A stretch of DNA of 64,000 nucleotides from Phytophthora colocasiae. Taxonomy: Eukaryota; Oomycota; Peronosporomycetes; Peronosporales; Peronosporaceae. A program made the position numbers and the translations under genes. Positions 1-12,300 of the stretch are shown in pieces (the stretch's first letter is position 1; each line of letters begins with the position of its first letter). The DNA is taken from NCBI GenBank assembly GCA_018806915.1, contig JAGKQI010000101.1:1426001-1490000 (forward strand), written 5' to 3'. The notes under the pieces are model-generated. The model did no database searches. It saw nothing but the letters and a program-made list of their open reading frames with translations, and was not told the origin of the DNA.

Positions 1-443
<443 letters not shown>

Positions 444-615
444 GGGTTCGAAGTTGTGGCGCTGTATTACAATTGAATAAAATAATAGTGAGATATGTCA
501 TCTAGAAGTGCTTCGTTCGCAGGTTCCAGACAACGATGAACCGTGCAACTGGTACAGAACGGAAGGGAAGGAAACGCTTCATACACCTACCTGGTTGCTA
601 CTCTGTGGGGGGCGA

Positions 616-687
616 GCTGGAAGGCGCTAGACTGGGAGGCGGAGAAGATACGCTGGAAGGCGCTAGACTGGGAGGCGGAGAAGATAC
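616..687. repeat. Two perfect 36-bp tandem copies
   Basis: A 36-bp unit beginning GCTGGAAGGCGCTAGACT occurs at 616-651 and again, identical, at 652-687. It lies in the 502-bp divergent intergenic space between Rab2 (start 443) and the ULK4-like gene (start 946). A recent replication-slippage duplication is the simplest explanation; a duplicated promoter element is possible. No other gene is evident in 444-945. Confidence 0.9.
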
Positions 688-945
688 CTTATATTTTTGG
701 CTCTGCGACGAAGAAAGGGAAGAAGAACCGGGAGCGACCAGCTGTTGTAAAATGACTTGAAGTTTGTATGCTGCGGATTTCTCGCAAAAAAAGGATTCTT
801 TGTACTGTAGGTAACCTTAATAGTGCGCTTACGATGATAAGACGGTGTCAACAGTTGAAGTGAGGGTGCTACGGAACAAATCCATACGTTTCGTGTACAC
901 CACACCATATCTTTTTCTTTTATATTACTTACCCAACGGTCACTC

Positions 946-3900
946 ATGGAGAACTACAACATCTACGATGAGATCGGCCGCGGCACTCACTCGTTTGTGT
1001 ATAAAGCTCGACGGAAGCGCAGTATCGAGTATGTGGCTGTCAAATCCACAGCGAAGAGCCGTATGGACAAGGTGCAGTGGCCTTTTTAAGATTATTGAAG
1101 TAGATTATTTAGTGTCTGAAGTAAAAAAAAAAAATTGATATGTGTTGCAGATTCTGAACGAAGTACCATTCCTCCACAAACTGAACAGTCCTTACGTGGT
1201 CAAGTTCTTCGACTGGTACGAGTCCTCCAAGCACATCTGGCTCATCCTTGAGTACTGCATGGGCGGAGACTTGCTCAATCTCATCACGCAGGACAAGCAG
1301 CTCCCGGAGTGTACTGTTAAGGTACTAGTTTATATCTTAAAGAGTGTTACTCGTGCTGATATTGACGTAACCAATTGCTTTGCAGGAATTTGGGATGGAG
1401 CTGGTGGCTGGACTGCAATACTTGCACTTCAACAGCATTTTGTACTGCGACCTGAAGCCAGCAAATATATTGATTGATGAGTTCGGGTCGCTAAAGGTGC
1501 ATACAACCTTTGGGATAATCTGTCAGGTTGAAACTTACTTCGTGAGTCTGTTAGCTCGCAGATTTTGGACTTGCACGTCGCATTCCTACGAGTGATGCAG
1601 CACCTGAACGACCGGTACGATTAATAAATTGCTCTGATATGGCTTGTTGCTAGTTAACGTGCTGGATTTTTTTAAGTAGCTGGCCCCAGGATCACCACAC
1701 TACATGGCTCCGGAATTATTTCAGCAACCTGCAATACACAGCTTTGCTTCGGACTTTTGGGCTCTGGTACAATTCTCTACATACCATGAAAAACTGGTGA
1801 TTTTTAACATGGGTCTGTCGGTATAGGGGTGTGTACTTTATGAAATGAAAACAGGTCGTCCACCATTCACACATACTAATTTCTCCGAGCTCGCGCGAAT
1901 GGTAACAACAAACAGAAGCTAACAGGACTGGCTCATTTTCTTACCAACGTTTGTTTATGTGTGGATTCGAAATAGATCCAAACAGATCCCGTGGAGCTTC
2001 CTGTCCCTGGGTTCGAGATGTCACCACAGCTGTGCAACTTGTTACGGTGTTTATTAGTGAAGAATCCTTATCAGCGGATTACCTGGTGCGTCCTATAATA
2101 CCCGGGCTTCAAGTATTTGTCGTGGATTGCCTCGAACTTGTCTGACGAGAACTCACGACCAGGGATGAGCTAGTCGACCACCCGTTTTGGTGCGAACTGC
2201 CCCAACTTGAGAAACAAGAGATGCCAGTTCAAGAAATCTTTTATAGCGGTTCACTAGCGCGTACCCAGTAAGTCCCGGCTATTACTTTTCTACTTCAACA
2301 CTGATCGTAGATCTATCTGGTGTTGTAGCAGTGAACCTTCAGTTGGAGACGAAGGCGTGAACATGAACGGAAACAACAATCCCCAATCGAATCCTGGTGG
2401 AAATGGTCATGTTGACCACAATGGTGCCATCAACAACATCAATGGCGTACAGCAATCACTTTTGAATTTGATAGATGGGGCAACAACACGGAACAGTGGC
2501 ACTTTACACGCTACAGCACATGATACCCATCATACCAGACACAGTGAATTTAGGCCAGTGAGTGCACCTATTCGGTGTGCACGTTCCTCGTCGAACAATA
2601 ACGGCGAGTACGATGATGACATCCAAGGCGAACTCTTGGTTGAGCCTCCAGACACACGGCAAAGATGGAGAGTTACAAAAGTTCCTCATTCTGCGCCACC
2701 AGTACTTCGACGTGCTTCACAACAGTGCGTGCAATTGAGCAGTTTATTTGACCGGAGCAGCGTCTCAGGAAGTGGTGTACGCAAGATTTCGAAGTTAATC
2801 TTTACAGCTGCAGACTGTCGTGTCAAGCCTATCATCGGGAACAAAGATATCACGATTGAGGACATACCACGCGTCCAGGTGAATCTAATTCGGTTTACGC
2901 TTATTGCACCACAGAGTTTGCTGTCGTGCACGACTGAGGCGTTGGAGAATCAGCTCAAGGAAATCTACATCAGCCTCAAGTCTTCATACGCTGACGTTCA
3001 AGAAAAGCTCAGTGTCATTGCATACCTGTTTTCTTTGAGCTGTCATGCCCGACTTGCCCACGTGATTGTTAACAGTTCAATCCTCAAACTGTTGATTCGA
3101 ATGCTGATACACGAAGCTCATTCCACAGCAAACAAGACGATGTTATCCATGGTATGTCTCGTTTTGGGGGTTCTCTTTCGGTTCGCAACATCTATTGCGC
3201 CATCTTCTCCCGATCAGCTGCAACTACTTGTTCAGACCCTGTTGGAAGTTTATGGCGAATCCCAACCAGAACTTCCAGACGGAGAGTTGACCACAATGAC
3301 GGTATTGTGGCCGCGTCCGTTGGCTCTGGCTTGTCTTGGAGAGTTGTTGTTTTACATCTCTACGCAGAAGGAGTTGGATCTACCTATGGACGCAGTGGAG
3401 ATTGTGCTCGCAAGCATTGACGACTCCAATGTTTTTATCCGTTATTTTGCTGTGAGAGCTCTGGGTAACATGCTCATTCACAGCGGGGATTCTCTGCTTC
3501 CGCAATTTGTAAGTGATAAGATTGTCTCGAGTTTGGTCAGTGAGCTAGTGCAATACGTCACCACGTTGAATGGTCAAGTCGATGAAAAAATGGTACTTGC
3601 ACTGAGAACAGCAGCTACTGAAGCTCTTGCGCAGGCAATCCGGCGTCTCCGCAGTTCATCAGCAACTGCCAAGCTGCCATCTCAGTTGAAACGATCAGTT
3701 ATGGTATTGGTTGCCAAGCCGGAAGTGTTAAATGCAGTGTGGAGAGGTGTTGAAGATCCGCGAGGTTCAGTTGACTTGGCACTCGCATCTCTCAATATCG
3801 TAAACTCGTTCTTGGATATGAAGCTGGATGCCTGTCAAGACGAGGAGTCTGCAGCGATCTCATCAAGCCGTGCAATGTTTCTGGAACGTGTCGATATTCT

Positions 3901-5799
3901 CGATACAGCTTTGAAGGCTTTCGAGATTGACAACGCTTCTGCGAGTGACATGGATGGCGAGAGCCTAGCTATCTTACAAGGGAAGAGCTTAATCATGCTC
4001 CAATTGGGTGTCCAGTTAAATCGTAGCTTTCTTCTTTACTTTGTCGAAAAGGATGCCGTGGCTCTGGTGGAAAAGGTGTTGGATTCAATTGCAGTCAAGA
4101 TGCCTAACACCCCTGGCTCGGAAACGAAACTGTCGGCGTTTGAAATGTATATAGTCCAGTGTGCTCTGAATGTGTGTAAAGCCTCGATTCGAATGGCGCT
4201 GAAACTTGGCGCGGATTGTTTCTCTTCTCACGAAAATGGGAGCGATGTAAGCAGCGATGAAAGCCATCAGCTACCTAGAATTTCGGCAATACCCTTTCAG
4301 CTTTTCGATGTGTTGATACGGAATCCGAACTGTCGACAGCAGCTTTTCAGCTACTTCGTCTCAAACGACAGCAAACAGTTTACGTTTTTCCTGCGCCTGA
4401 TGTCCAAGCTTCTTACATCATTTGCGAACGAAGTGATCAGGATATCGAGAGTTGCTGAGGAAGTACCGACGGCAGGACAATATGTGACGGAGATTTTGCG
4501 AAACTTGTTTGAATTCGCAGTCAGCGAAGCGACTAGTATCGTCTTGGTGGAGAAACAACTGTTGTTCACGCATTTGTTACCTGCTATAGTGATAAACGTA
4601 GAACCCCAAGGGAACCATACAGCTATTCCTGTGAATTGTCTTCACATTCTCCGCACTGTGCTGTTGGATTTCGACTACGATGATGACACCGGGAACTTTG
4701 AGTTCTACAATCCCTTCATTCGCTCAGTACTTTTGCCCAAACTCAATAAGCTAGTGAGCAAACGGGAAGCTGCGTTCGAGATCATTTGGAGTCTGACCAG
4801 TGAGCTTCTTTTCGATTTACTTTCGAGCGATTCCACTCTTCTTGATGAAGCGAAGGACTCCACGGTGGTGTCTACAATTGTGGAGTTGCTGAAGGTACCA
4901 AGCGAGTTCCAAGTCTTACCTTCACATGCCATTCAACTTGCTCAGATGGTTTTAGATTCCACTACAGTTCAAGATGCATTGTACGAGGCGGGAATCATCA
5001 AAAGTATCATTGCTGGGTTGAAGTTCACTTCAAAGAGGAAGGAGCTGGACGGAGACTTGATTTCTATGACTGAAATCATGCTGAGTTTGCTCCACCAGCA
5101 ATTCGAGAGAAAGTGCCAATCTGGAACGACGCCGACTCCCCCTGGTTTTGACGAGGCCGTTGGTTGTGGATTATTGATGCTTCAATTGTGTGCTCGTGGG
5201 AATGTTATACAAGAGCCCCAAGACGAAAATGAAGCTGAGAGTTCCCTTGTGCTCGCAGATTTGGCTTCACGATGCCTCTTGCTTCTATCACAGGTAGAAG
5301 AACTACCTGTAGTTTTGTGTCATGCAACCGTAGCACTTGCTAACACTTTGGGGATGTTTGCAATGCAGTTATTTGGTGACCAGTTGAATGGGGTTCTATT
5401 CACACAGAGCAAACCAACTCCCCCCGAGGTGAATTCTGTCGCTCGGTAAGCCATCACACAACCAAGAATTACTTGCATCGGATTGCTAATCCTCTATGTT
5501 GTCTTATCTTCAAAAGTTCGCTCTTGTCGTGTTTGCAGCCAACCAGCTTGGATGGGAGCGACGCCATGGTGTTTCGTGTTCTCCTTACTCTAAAGCACTG
5601 CTTGCGTTATCAAGACGACAAGGCGCACGTAAGCCACTGGATAGCAGAATACCCAGGCGTGCTGGATGCGATTTCAGTGTTCGTATCCCCGAGACAATCT
5701 CCTGTGGATGAATCCGAGACGAATCGTCCTTCGGTTGGTGATCAGATATCGAAAGCTGCTGTTGCAATTGTACGCAAGTGTCAATCAGCGCTGAGATGA
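946..5799 (+). CDS. ULK4: ULK4-like protein kinase with C-terminal HEAT/ARM repeats
   Basis: Exons 946-1071, 1151-1321, 1386-1496, 1555-1614, 1680-1766, 1827-1901, 1976-2085, 2163-2267, 2329-5445 and 5517-5799 join in frame to 1414 residues with GT-AG introns throughout. The kinase domain (about residues 4-265) has GRGTHSFVYKA, K33 in VAVK, D121/K123/N126 in CDLKPAN, D139 in ADFG, and MAPE. It ends with a typical KNPYQRITW...HPFW segment. An Asn/His-rich linker follows. Near residue 443 comes a CRVKPIIGNK motif typical of the ULK4 linker, then a long helical HEAT/ARM solenoid. In animals ULK4 acts in motile cilia with STK36 and is a degenerate pseudokinase; this copy retains catalytic residues. 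The ATG at 946 starts MENYNIYDEIGRG, matching the family N-terminus. It converges with the anoctamin gene, the stops 62 bp apart. Exon 4 uses a TTAG acceptor at 1554, chosen because it gives LADFGLARR. Confidence 0.92.
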
Positions 5800-5861
5800 G
5801 GAACGCTTATCGACCAAGGATGTTCATTATGCTTTAACGTCTAACGATCTGCATCTGAAGT

Positions 5862-8618
5862 CTACGCGTAATGCTGCTTCGATTCTTCCCATTGATGGTT
5901 GGGATAGATTTGGAGATCCAAGCGCTCTGCAACCTCGTTGAGATTCGAGTTGTCACCCTCAAACAATCCTTTGAAAACTACATCCACGATATGTTCGTAG
6001 CGCTTCTGCAGCAGCTCGATCTCGTGAGGAGTATCCGGAACTGCACGTTCAACGAGGACCGCCAAAACCAAACACACCTGACAGGCCACCACAAAACTGA
6101 AGGCTTTCACAGTTCCAGTCTGATCTTCAAACAAGTCGGACGTCCAGAGGATCAGAGCTGAGTTCGTGCCGAGCGCGATGTACGTCATGAAGCGGAGAAT
6201 GTAGAACCACACGCCAATGTCCTTTGCAGGATGGGGGAACGGCCTGCGATGCACGAAGCATAGTTTAACAGCATCGACGTGGACTTCCAGCATATTATTG
6301 GCCAGTGCAAGAAGTGGCGTCAGCGGGAATGCCACCACGAACAAGTTAATGAAGCCATATTGGATGACCATCTCGTTGTAGTCCTCGAATGCCTCGTTGC
6401 TCTCGTACGGCACGAGTTTGGCTTGCTCTTCAATGTAATTGTGACCTGTTTTCTCTTGTGTGGTTGCTATGTCCGCTGGAGTTGCTGCATTTGCCGCTTT
6501 GCGTTCGGCAAAGAGTTGGTATCGGTATTTCAGATACGGGATTGCCACTTCCGTTGTGTTTCCCACCACAATGCGGATGATAAATAGCGTGAGTAACTGG
6601 TCGCGCAGTTCTTGCATGCAGTCGTCTTCATACAAACACTCTCCTTCGGCAATACGTTTCAGGAACGCGATGTAGAAGAAGGATGCGAATGAGTTGCAGA
6701 ACTGGAACAGGAAAACCTTGATCACCAAATAGTTTTCGTACTCGGCATCAGTACGGTGATTTTCGAGATCATTCAGCTTGCGGGCCACGTTTCGATACAC
6801 CATATTGAGCAGCAAAATCTGGACGGCGTTCACCACGGTCACTCCAAAGGTCAATGATGTCTGGTACTTGGCACTAATGTGATTGTTCTCCAAATTGTCG
6901 CTGTTGTTGATCCAGTGCTTCAGTACGAAGAGACCAAAGAGAGCCACGACCACAATTCCAACCATAATCGTCACGACCATGACAGATATGATGAATGCAC
7001 GACGACGCTTTACCTTACTCTCGTATGTTACTTCCTCGATATCTGTGACTGGGTGGTAACTCTTGGTTCCTCGAAACTGCGGGCGATAACGGAATGATTC
7101 GTGCAAGCCACTTAGCCCCCAAAGCGAATCCAGCAAACCATTCTTGCGCTTCCACAACTCCGAAAACATGGATGACCACAGCACCACGAAAATGGCAAAG
7201 GCGATTAGAATGTAGCCTTGCTGGTTGGTACCCGTGGCTGCTTGGCGTGCTTCAATGTAAACAAACGTGATGATCCCCGCGATAGCTGGAAAGACCAGCA
7301 TCTTCGTGTAGAATTCTAGCCAGGCAAAATACAACGCGATTTTCTCTCCGAAATAGTAGCGGATCTTGTGCAAAGGCTGGTACAGCATAGTCCAGTGCAG
7401 AGCCCACGAATGACGCAGGTCATGCAGCGCCTTCGGGTCGTGCAGAGCAAACATTTGACCCTCCAAATATCCAGCCGCTTCCAAAGCATCAGCATTGATA
7501 TGGCGCTCCACAATGCCTTCCGCAAGTCGAATACGGTCTTTCTGTGAGAAGAGCGTTTTTTCCTTCTTCTTGCCCCACTTGATCGAGTAGCGTCGGTAGT
7601 ACGGCTGATATTTATCTTCATGACGATACTCTGCGAATGGGGCAAAATACGTCAAGGGGTCGTACGGTAGGGCAAAAATCGACGTCACAAAGCGATCCCA
7701 GTGACTTCCTTGCACGCGCCGATAGGTATCATCTTCGACAAAGAGCCCATCAGCTTCTTCCGTGTGTCCCCAGAGATCCAGAGCCTTCCGCAGTTCCGGT
7801 TGGAAGTCTTCTCCTCGAGAGACCAACAGCGGATCCATCTCCGGCTTCTCTGCATTTTCGTCAGCACAACCTCGTGTACGTCTCAAATGATCCATAGAGT
7901 TCTGCCACTCTGTTTCTCCAATTTCCCGTCGCAAGGTCTTGAGCTTCGTATCGTGCAACGTCTCATCGAAAGGCTTGTTGCTCACTTGCAGCCTGTAATT
8001 CGTGCGATCCGCCTCCACCCTCAAGTCGTCATTATCAGCTTTAATCGTCATGATGATTTCGTCAGCGTCGCAACTAAGGAACATGCGCGTAGTGAGTCCA
8101 CACGCAAGTTGCACACGACGTGCAATGGAAGTAGCCACCAGTTCACAAAACTTGGTCTCTGTCGTTGCTTCTGCGTCACCAATGAACTGCTCGTACTCGT
8201 TCTTCAGTAGCTGCTGCTGCGTCTCCAGGCGACGCTGCTCACTGCCCTCACTATGATCATTGCTCGTGTCCATTACAACGTCGCAGCCTCGTTCATCCAG
8301 GAAACAGCGCGATGTGCGCAACACGCGCTGGAACGGGTCAATCACGATCTTGTTGGCGCGTTGGCTGCGCTCCTGGTCCTTACCCAGCATAATCTGCACG
8401 AAACTTCGTAGTGTGAAGTCGTCAGGCTTCTTCAGTTCGCCACCTTCGCGTCGAGGGAAGACCATGACGAGGTCATGGTCGTACAGCGTCTTGTCGCTGT
8501 CTGTCGAGCGTAACACGGACGATTGCGCACTCTGCATGGAGCTGAACTCCATGTCTACGGCGTGGGAATTGGCCGAAGGAGACGCAAAGGCGTCGTACGT
8601 GTCGGAAGAGTGCGGCAT
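5862..8618 (-). CDS. Anoctamin (TMEM16) family channel/scramblase, copy A
   Basis: Single-exon 918-residue membrane protein of the anoctamin family: Ca2+-activated chloride channels or phospholipid scramblases at the plasma membrane or ER. The N-terminal cytosolic part has the dimerisation-type stretch HDLVMVFPRREGGE. The family signature IRYYFGEKIALYFAWLEFYT starts the membrane domain, and several hydrophobic helices follow. The Ca2+-site helices are recognisable: IRIVVGNTTEVAIP, then NEMVIQYGFINLFVVAFPLTP, then NNMLEVHVDA with the conserved acidic residues. Length is normal for the family. The start at 8618 (MPHSSDTYD) is the first ATG. A clear paralogue is encoded at 13271-16120 on the other strand. 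Channel versus scramblase cannot be decided by eye. Confidence 0.93.
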   Translation of the reverse strand: MPHSSDTYDAFASPSANSHAVDMEFSSMQSAQSSVLRSTDSDKTLYDHDLVMVFPRREGGELKKPDDFTLRSFVQIMLGKDQERSQRANKIVIDPFQRVLRTSRCFLDERGCDVVMDTSNDHSEGSEQRRLETQQQLLKNEYEQFIGDAEATTETKFCELVATSIARRVQLACGLTTRMFLSCDADEIIMTIKADNDDLRVEADRTNYRLQVSNKPFDETLHDTKLKTLRREIGETEWQNSMDHLRRTRGCADENAEKPEMDPLLVSRGEDFQPELRKALDLWGHTEEADGLFVEDDTYRRVQGSHWDRFVTSIFALPYDPLTYFAPFAEYRHEDKYQPYYRRYSIKWGKKKEKTLFSQKDRIRLAEGIVERHINADALEAAGYLEGQMFALHDPKALHDLRHSWALHWTMLYQPLHKIRYYFGEKIALYFAWLEFYTKMLVFPAIAGIITFVYIEARQAATGTNQQGYILIAFAIFVVLWSSMFSELWKRKNGLLDSLWGLSGLHESFRYRPQFRGTKSYHPVTDIEEVTYESKVKRRRAFIISVMVVTIMVGIVVVALFGLFVLKHWINNSDNLENNHISAKYQTSLTFGVTVVNAVQILLLNMVYRNVARKLNDLENHRTDAEYENYLVIKVFLFQFCNSFASFFYIAFLKRIAEGECLYEDDCMQELRDQLLTLFIIRIVVGNTTEVAIPYLKYRYQLFAERKAANAATPADIATTQEKTGHNYIEEQAKLVPYESNEAFEDYNEMVIQYGFINLFVVAFPLTPLLALANNMLEVHVDAVKLCFVHRRPFPHPAKDIGVWFYILRFMTYIALGTNSALILWTSDLFEDQTGTVKAFSFVVACQVCLVLAVLVERAVPDTPHEIELLQKRYEHIVDVVFKGLFEGDNSNLNEVAERLDLQIYPNHQWEESKQHYA

Positions 8619-9305
8619 GATGCAGAGTGATGGTCACTCGCTTCAGGCTGCAAACCTGAAAGTGATTGTACGTCGTGGTGGTGCTGCTTTGCCACTGTAT
8701 AATACTCGTCGTCGAGACGAAGTCCTATTGGCGAAAAAGGTGCAACGGAGACTAAGAATGCGACACACTGAAGAAGGATGGTTCTCTCTCGATCGATCGA
8801 TCTCTACTACGTTTTGAGACCGATACAATCTAGTTAAAACCTGTAAGCAAGTTGTCATTTCTTCAGTGAATAGATTCATTTCATTTCCATCGACCAAAGG
8901 TGGATGGATTGCCGACTCGTTGAAGAGTACGGACAAGATCTGACTACGATGTGACGCAGGGTTCACGGGCTGAAGTCGTGGTGGTCTATCGCAGATTGTG
9001 CCGTTGCTTCAATCAGACAGAGAGAACTGCACGTTGCCAGGTGCAAGTTACCCGTGCAGGCTGCAAGCTGCAAGCTGCACGTTGCCAGTACAAGTTGCAG
9101 CCTGCAACAGAAAGGTTCTAAAAAAAATTATCAAAAAAAGCTGCGGTACCACCAACCTATCATATACTACGAAGTAACATGTATCAGTTCAAATGCAAAA
9201 TCATAGGGTGTGTATGTAGCATAGGTTTCTAACCTAGATATCAGTATACTTAGGGAGAGGGAGTAGCGTAGTATCAGCGCCACGTACGAGGAGCTACACA
9301 TCGCG
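8619..9305. other. Divergent intergenic region, anoctamin A / FGDF protein
   Basis: 687 bp between two divergent start codons with no convincing gene. It must hold both promoters; I could not pick out a clear oomycete initiator. It contains the small GCAAG/TGCAG-rich repeat listed separately. Confidence 0.7.
9027..9107. repeat. Short imperfect repeats (CTGCACGTTGCCAG)
   Basis: CTGCACGTTGCCAG occurs at 9027-9040 and 9075-9088, each followed within a few bases by CAAGTT. Between and after them are repeats of GCTGCAAGCTGCAAG type. The whole block reads as small direct and inverted repeats in a promoter region. Confidence 0.75.
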
Positions 9306-12300
9306 ATGGCGGCGTCTTCGACCTACACAGGAGCGTCTGCAGGTCCCCACGACGGGTCTGGGGTCCCCTCCAGCTTCCCATCTACTTCAGAGTCCAGTAA
9401 CAGCGCAGAACACACAACAGACGACGAGTTTGGCGGCTTCGAAGCTGCCGAACGCCTTTCAGATCCATTCGGGGACGTTTATGGAGCTGAAGCGGCTTTC
9501 GGAGACTTTGTTGGGGGCCAAACGCAGAATGATGGTCTCTCTGTTGGTGCTGACAACTCTTCAATGATGTCGTTCTCCCCCTTGACGGCTTCAGGAACCA
9601 CTACTGCTCCTCCTACCTTATTACCTTCAATTAGTGGCGAAGTTGATCCCTTTGCAGACATTACAGGAGGTCTAGGAGCGGGTACTGATACGACACAAGC
9701 TACAGGGAACGCTATGCAGACTATGGAGAATTTTAACAGGGATACAACGCCTAGAGCGGAAGTTACAGCTCCTTCATCAGCCACATCAGCCATTTTGGAC
9801 CTGGTGTGGGGCAATACGAACCAGGAAACGGAAATTAATCCGTTATCCATGTCAGCCACTTCGGTGGGCAGTGGGTCATCCAGGACAGCGTCAAACCCAA
9901 GTGGGTTTAAGCTGCCTCCGCCGCCGTCGACCAAGTTCGCGACATTTCCGTCTGCTTCTACTTCCACTCCAGAGGCTTCAACAGGAGACTTATTGTCGTT
10001 TTCACCTGTCTGTTCTTCAACGCCCAGTGACCCGTTCTTTGGAATCACTAACGATACAAGTGAGACGAGTGAGGCAGCTCCAGCCTTCGGAAATGACGAG
10101 TTGTTCACGTTATCAGCAACACCACCGCTTTCAACGACTTCTTCTTCAGCACCCACATCGTTTCACGGATCGTTTGCTTCACTACACGAAGAGGTGAAGC
10201 CATCTATTCTGTCTCCATCTACGCCTGGATCCTTGGAGGGAAAGCAGTCACCGTCTGCAGAACGCACGACGCGATCGTTTGGGTCGTTGAGCTCGTCGTT
10301 TGTGAGTGTTGGGGCGATGGAAGAATCTGTAATTCCAAATTGTGTGCATGCTTCATTTGGTGCGTTTGCGTCTGCTACACCGGAAGCAGGTACGACGCCT
10401 TCGTCAGCTCCACCTTCACTGCACAGCTCATTCAAAATGACGGATGGATTTATGGGATTTTCGTCTGGTGCTGACGAGGACGAAGTGGACCCTTTTGCTG
10501 AAGCAGGACTAGCAGCTCCGGAGGAGGTGCCACTAGCTGAGGCGCTTGCAGCGTGGAATACCTCTGCTGAACCAACTGCACAAGAAGAAAACAGCCAAGA
10601 AATAACGTCTCATGAAACAGATGTGATTGATGCAAGCAAGCAAGACCAAGTTCAAAGCGATAAACTCGAACTGGCTGTGCCTGATGATCAATGCAGCGAT
10701 AATTCAAATGAAGCAGCAGAGGACAAGGCGCCGGATAATTTTCAGGGCTCTGGCGCTGCTACGCCGGCCTCACTAGACAACGGTGATGCATTTTGTCAGG
10801 ATGAACAAGCTGCACCGGACGCTGATTCTTCTACTGTGGTTACAGAGACCAAGGGGTTATCTTTCGTGCAAATAAACGAGTCGGAGGTAATTTCTGCCGT
10901 GGAGATCGATGAAAATGTGGATACCCTTACTGCGGAAGAAAATGGTGATGACGTCCAGTCTTCTGGACTTGACGATATATTTCAAGACGATAAATGTGAG
11001 CTTGGCAATGATAATAACCCCGCAGTGTCTATTGACGAAGTCGTATGGACGGAGGGAGTTGATCCTTTCAAATCACGGCAACCGGACCCATTCTCGTCTT
11101 CAGCAGAGTCAGCAGAAGAGACCTCTGATAGCATTGCATTCGGTTCGAGTTCGGACATAGCAAGGGATTCTGTGCTTCAACCTGATTTCGTTGCTGCATC
11201 GACTCCTGACATTGCATCGGCGGAGATCCCTGCCAGCTCCGACGACTTTACAGCGATCGGTTCGACGACACAAAACGAAGCTGTTAATGTAGATGATGGT
11301 GACTCTTTTGGTGATTTTGGAGATTTTGAGGCGACAGCAGCCCCTACCACAAATGCTGCTGTTATCCCAGAAATTTCTCCTTGGGGCTCACTTCCAGCAC
11401 CGACGCCAATTCAGAGTATGCGGATTGAGGATGAGGACGAGTCTTTTGGCGACTTTGCAGGCAATTATACCTCTCCTGCTACTGTTGAAGACGATGGCTT
11501 CGCTGACTTTGGACAAAGTACCGATCCCAGTGGTGACGACGACTTTGGCGATTTTGGTGATTTTACGCAGACTACCGACGATCAAGGGTTCTCACACTTC
11601 CAGCAGTCTGATACGCAAGTTTTCGGCGATGATGGCGACTTTGGTGATTTCACTCCATCTACTAACGTCGAAGCAATTCCGTCAGTTTTACCAGCCGCTT
11701 CATTTACGAAGCCCGAGTTGTCTTCGTTCTTTACGGAGGCGTTTGTGACAGCACCTGTACCGACAAGCGCATCGGAGGAACCTGATAGCCCAACCGATCT
11801 GGATGCAGCAGATAGTGCTCAAGCATCTTCGATGGAGTTCGTTCAAGATGTGTTTCGCACGATGTGGGACGAATATATTACTATCGTGGTGGCAACGACC
11901 CGTCAGGCTTCGTCGTCTTCAGGATCTCTTTCATCCGTAGCAGAACCGAATGAGAACGGTGAACGTGTACGTTTGGGTGGGACAACAACGCGTGCATCGA
12001 AGTATTTAAAGTATGTGCTGTCTGAGAAGATTCAAGAGGCTTCCAGACAGAACGGAATTTTCCCCCATGGCTCTGAAAGGCATCAGATGTACGTGGGCTA
12101 CGCGGCATCTGGCGATTCTGAGCGCATGCACGCCGCCCTGAAGGAGTTGCAAGATGCTCTGTTCCACAGCTCAGTGAACGACGCCATGATGCGGATAGCC
12201 AAGCAGGCTGCGCTGTCAGCTAAAGCCAAAATTGCCGAGCAAGCTGCTCAACAACAGGCCAGTTCGCGTGGTGGGTCTTTATTTTCCACGACGCGACATC

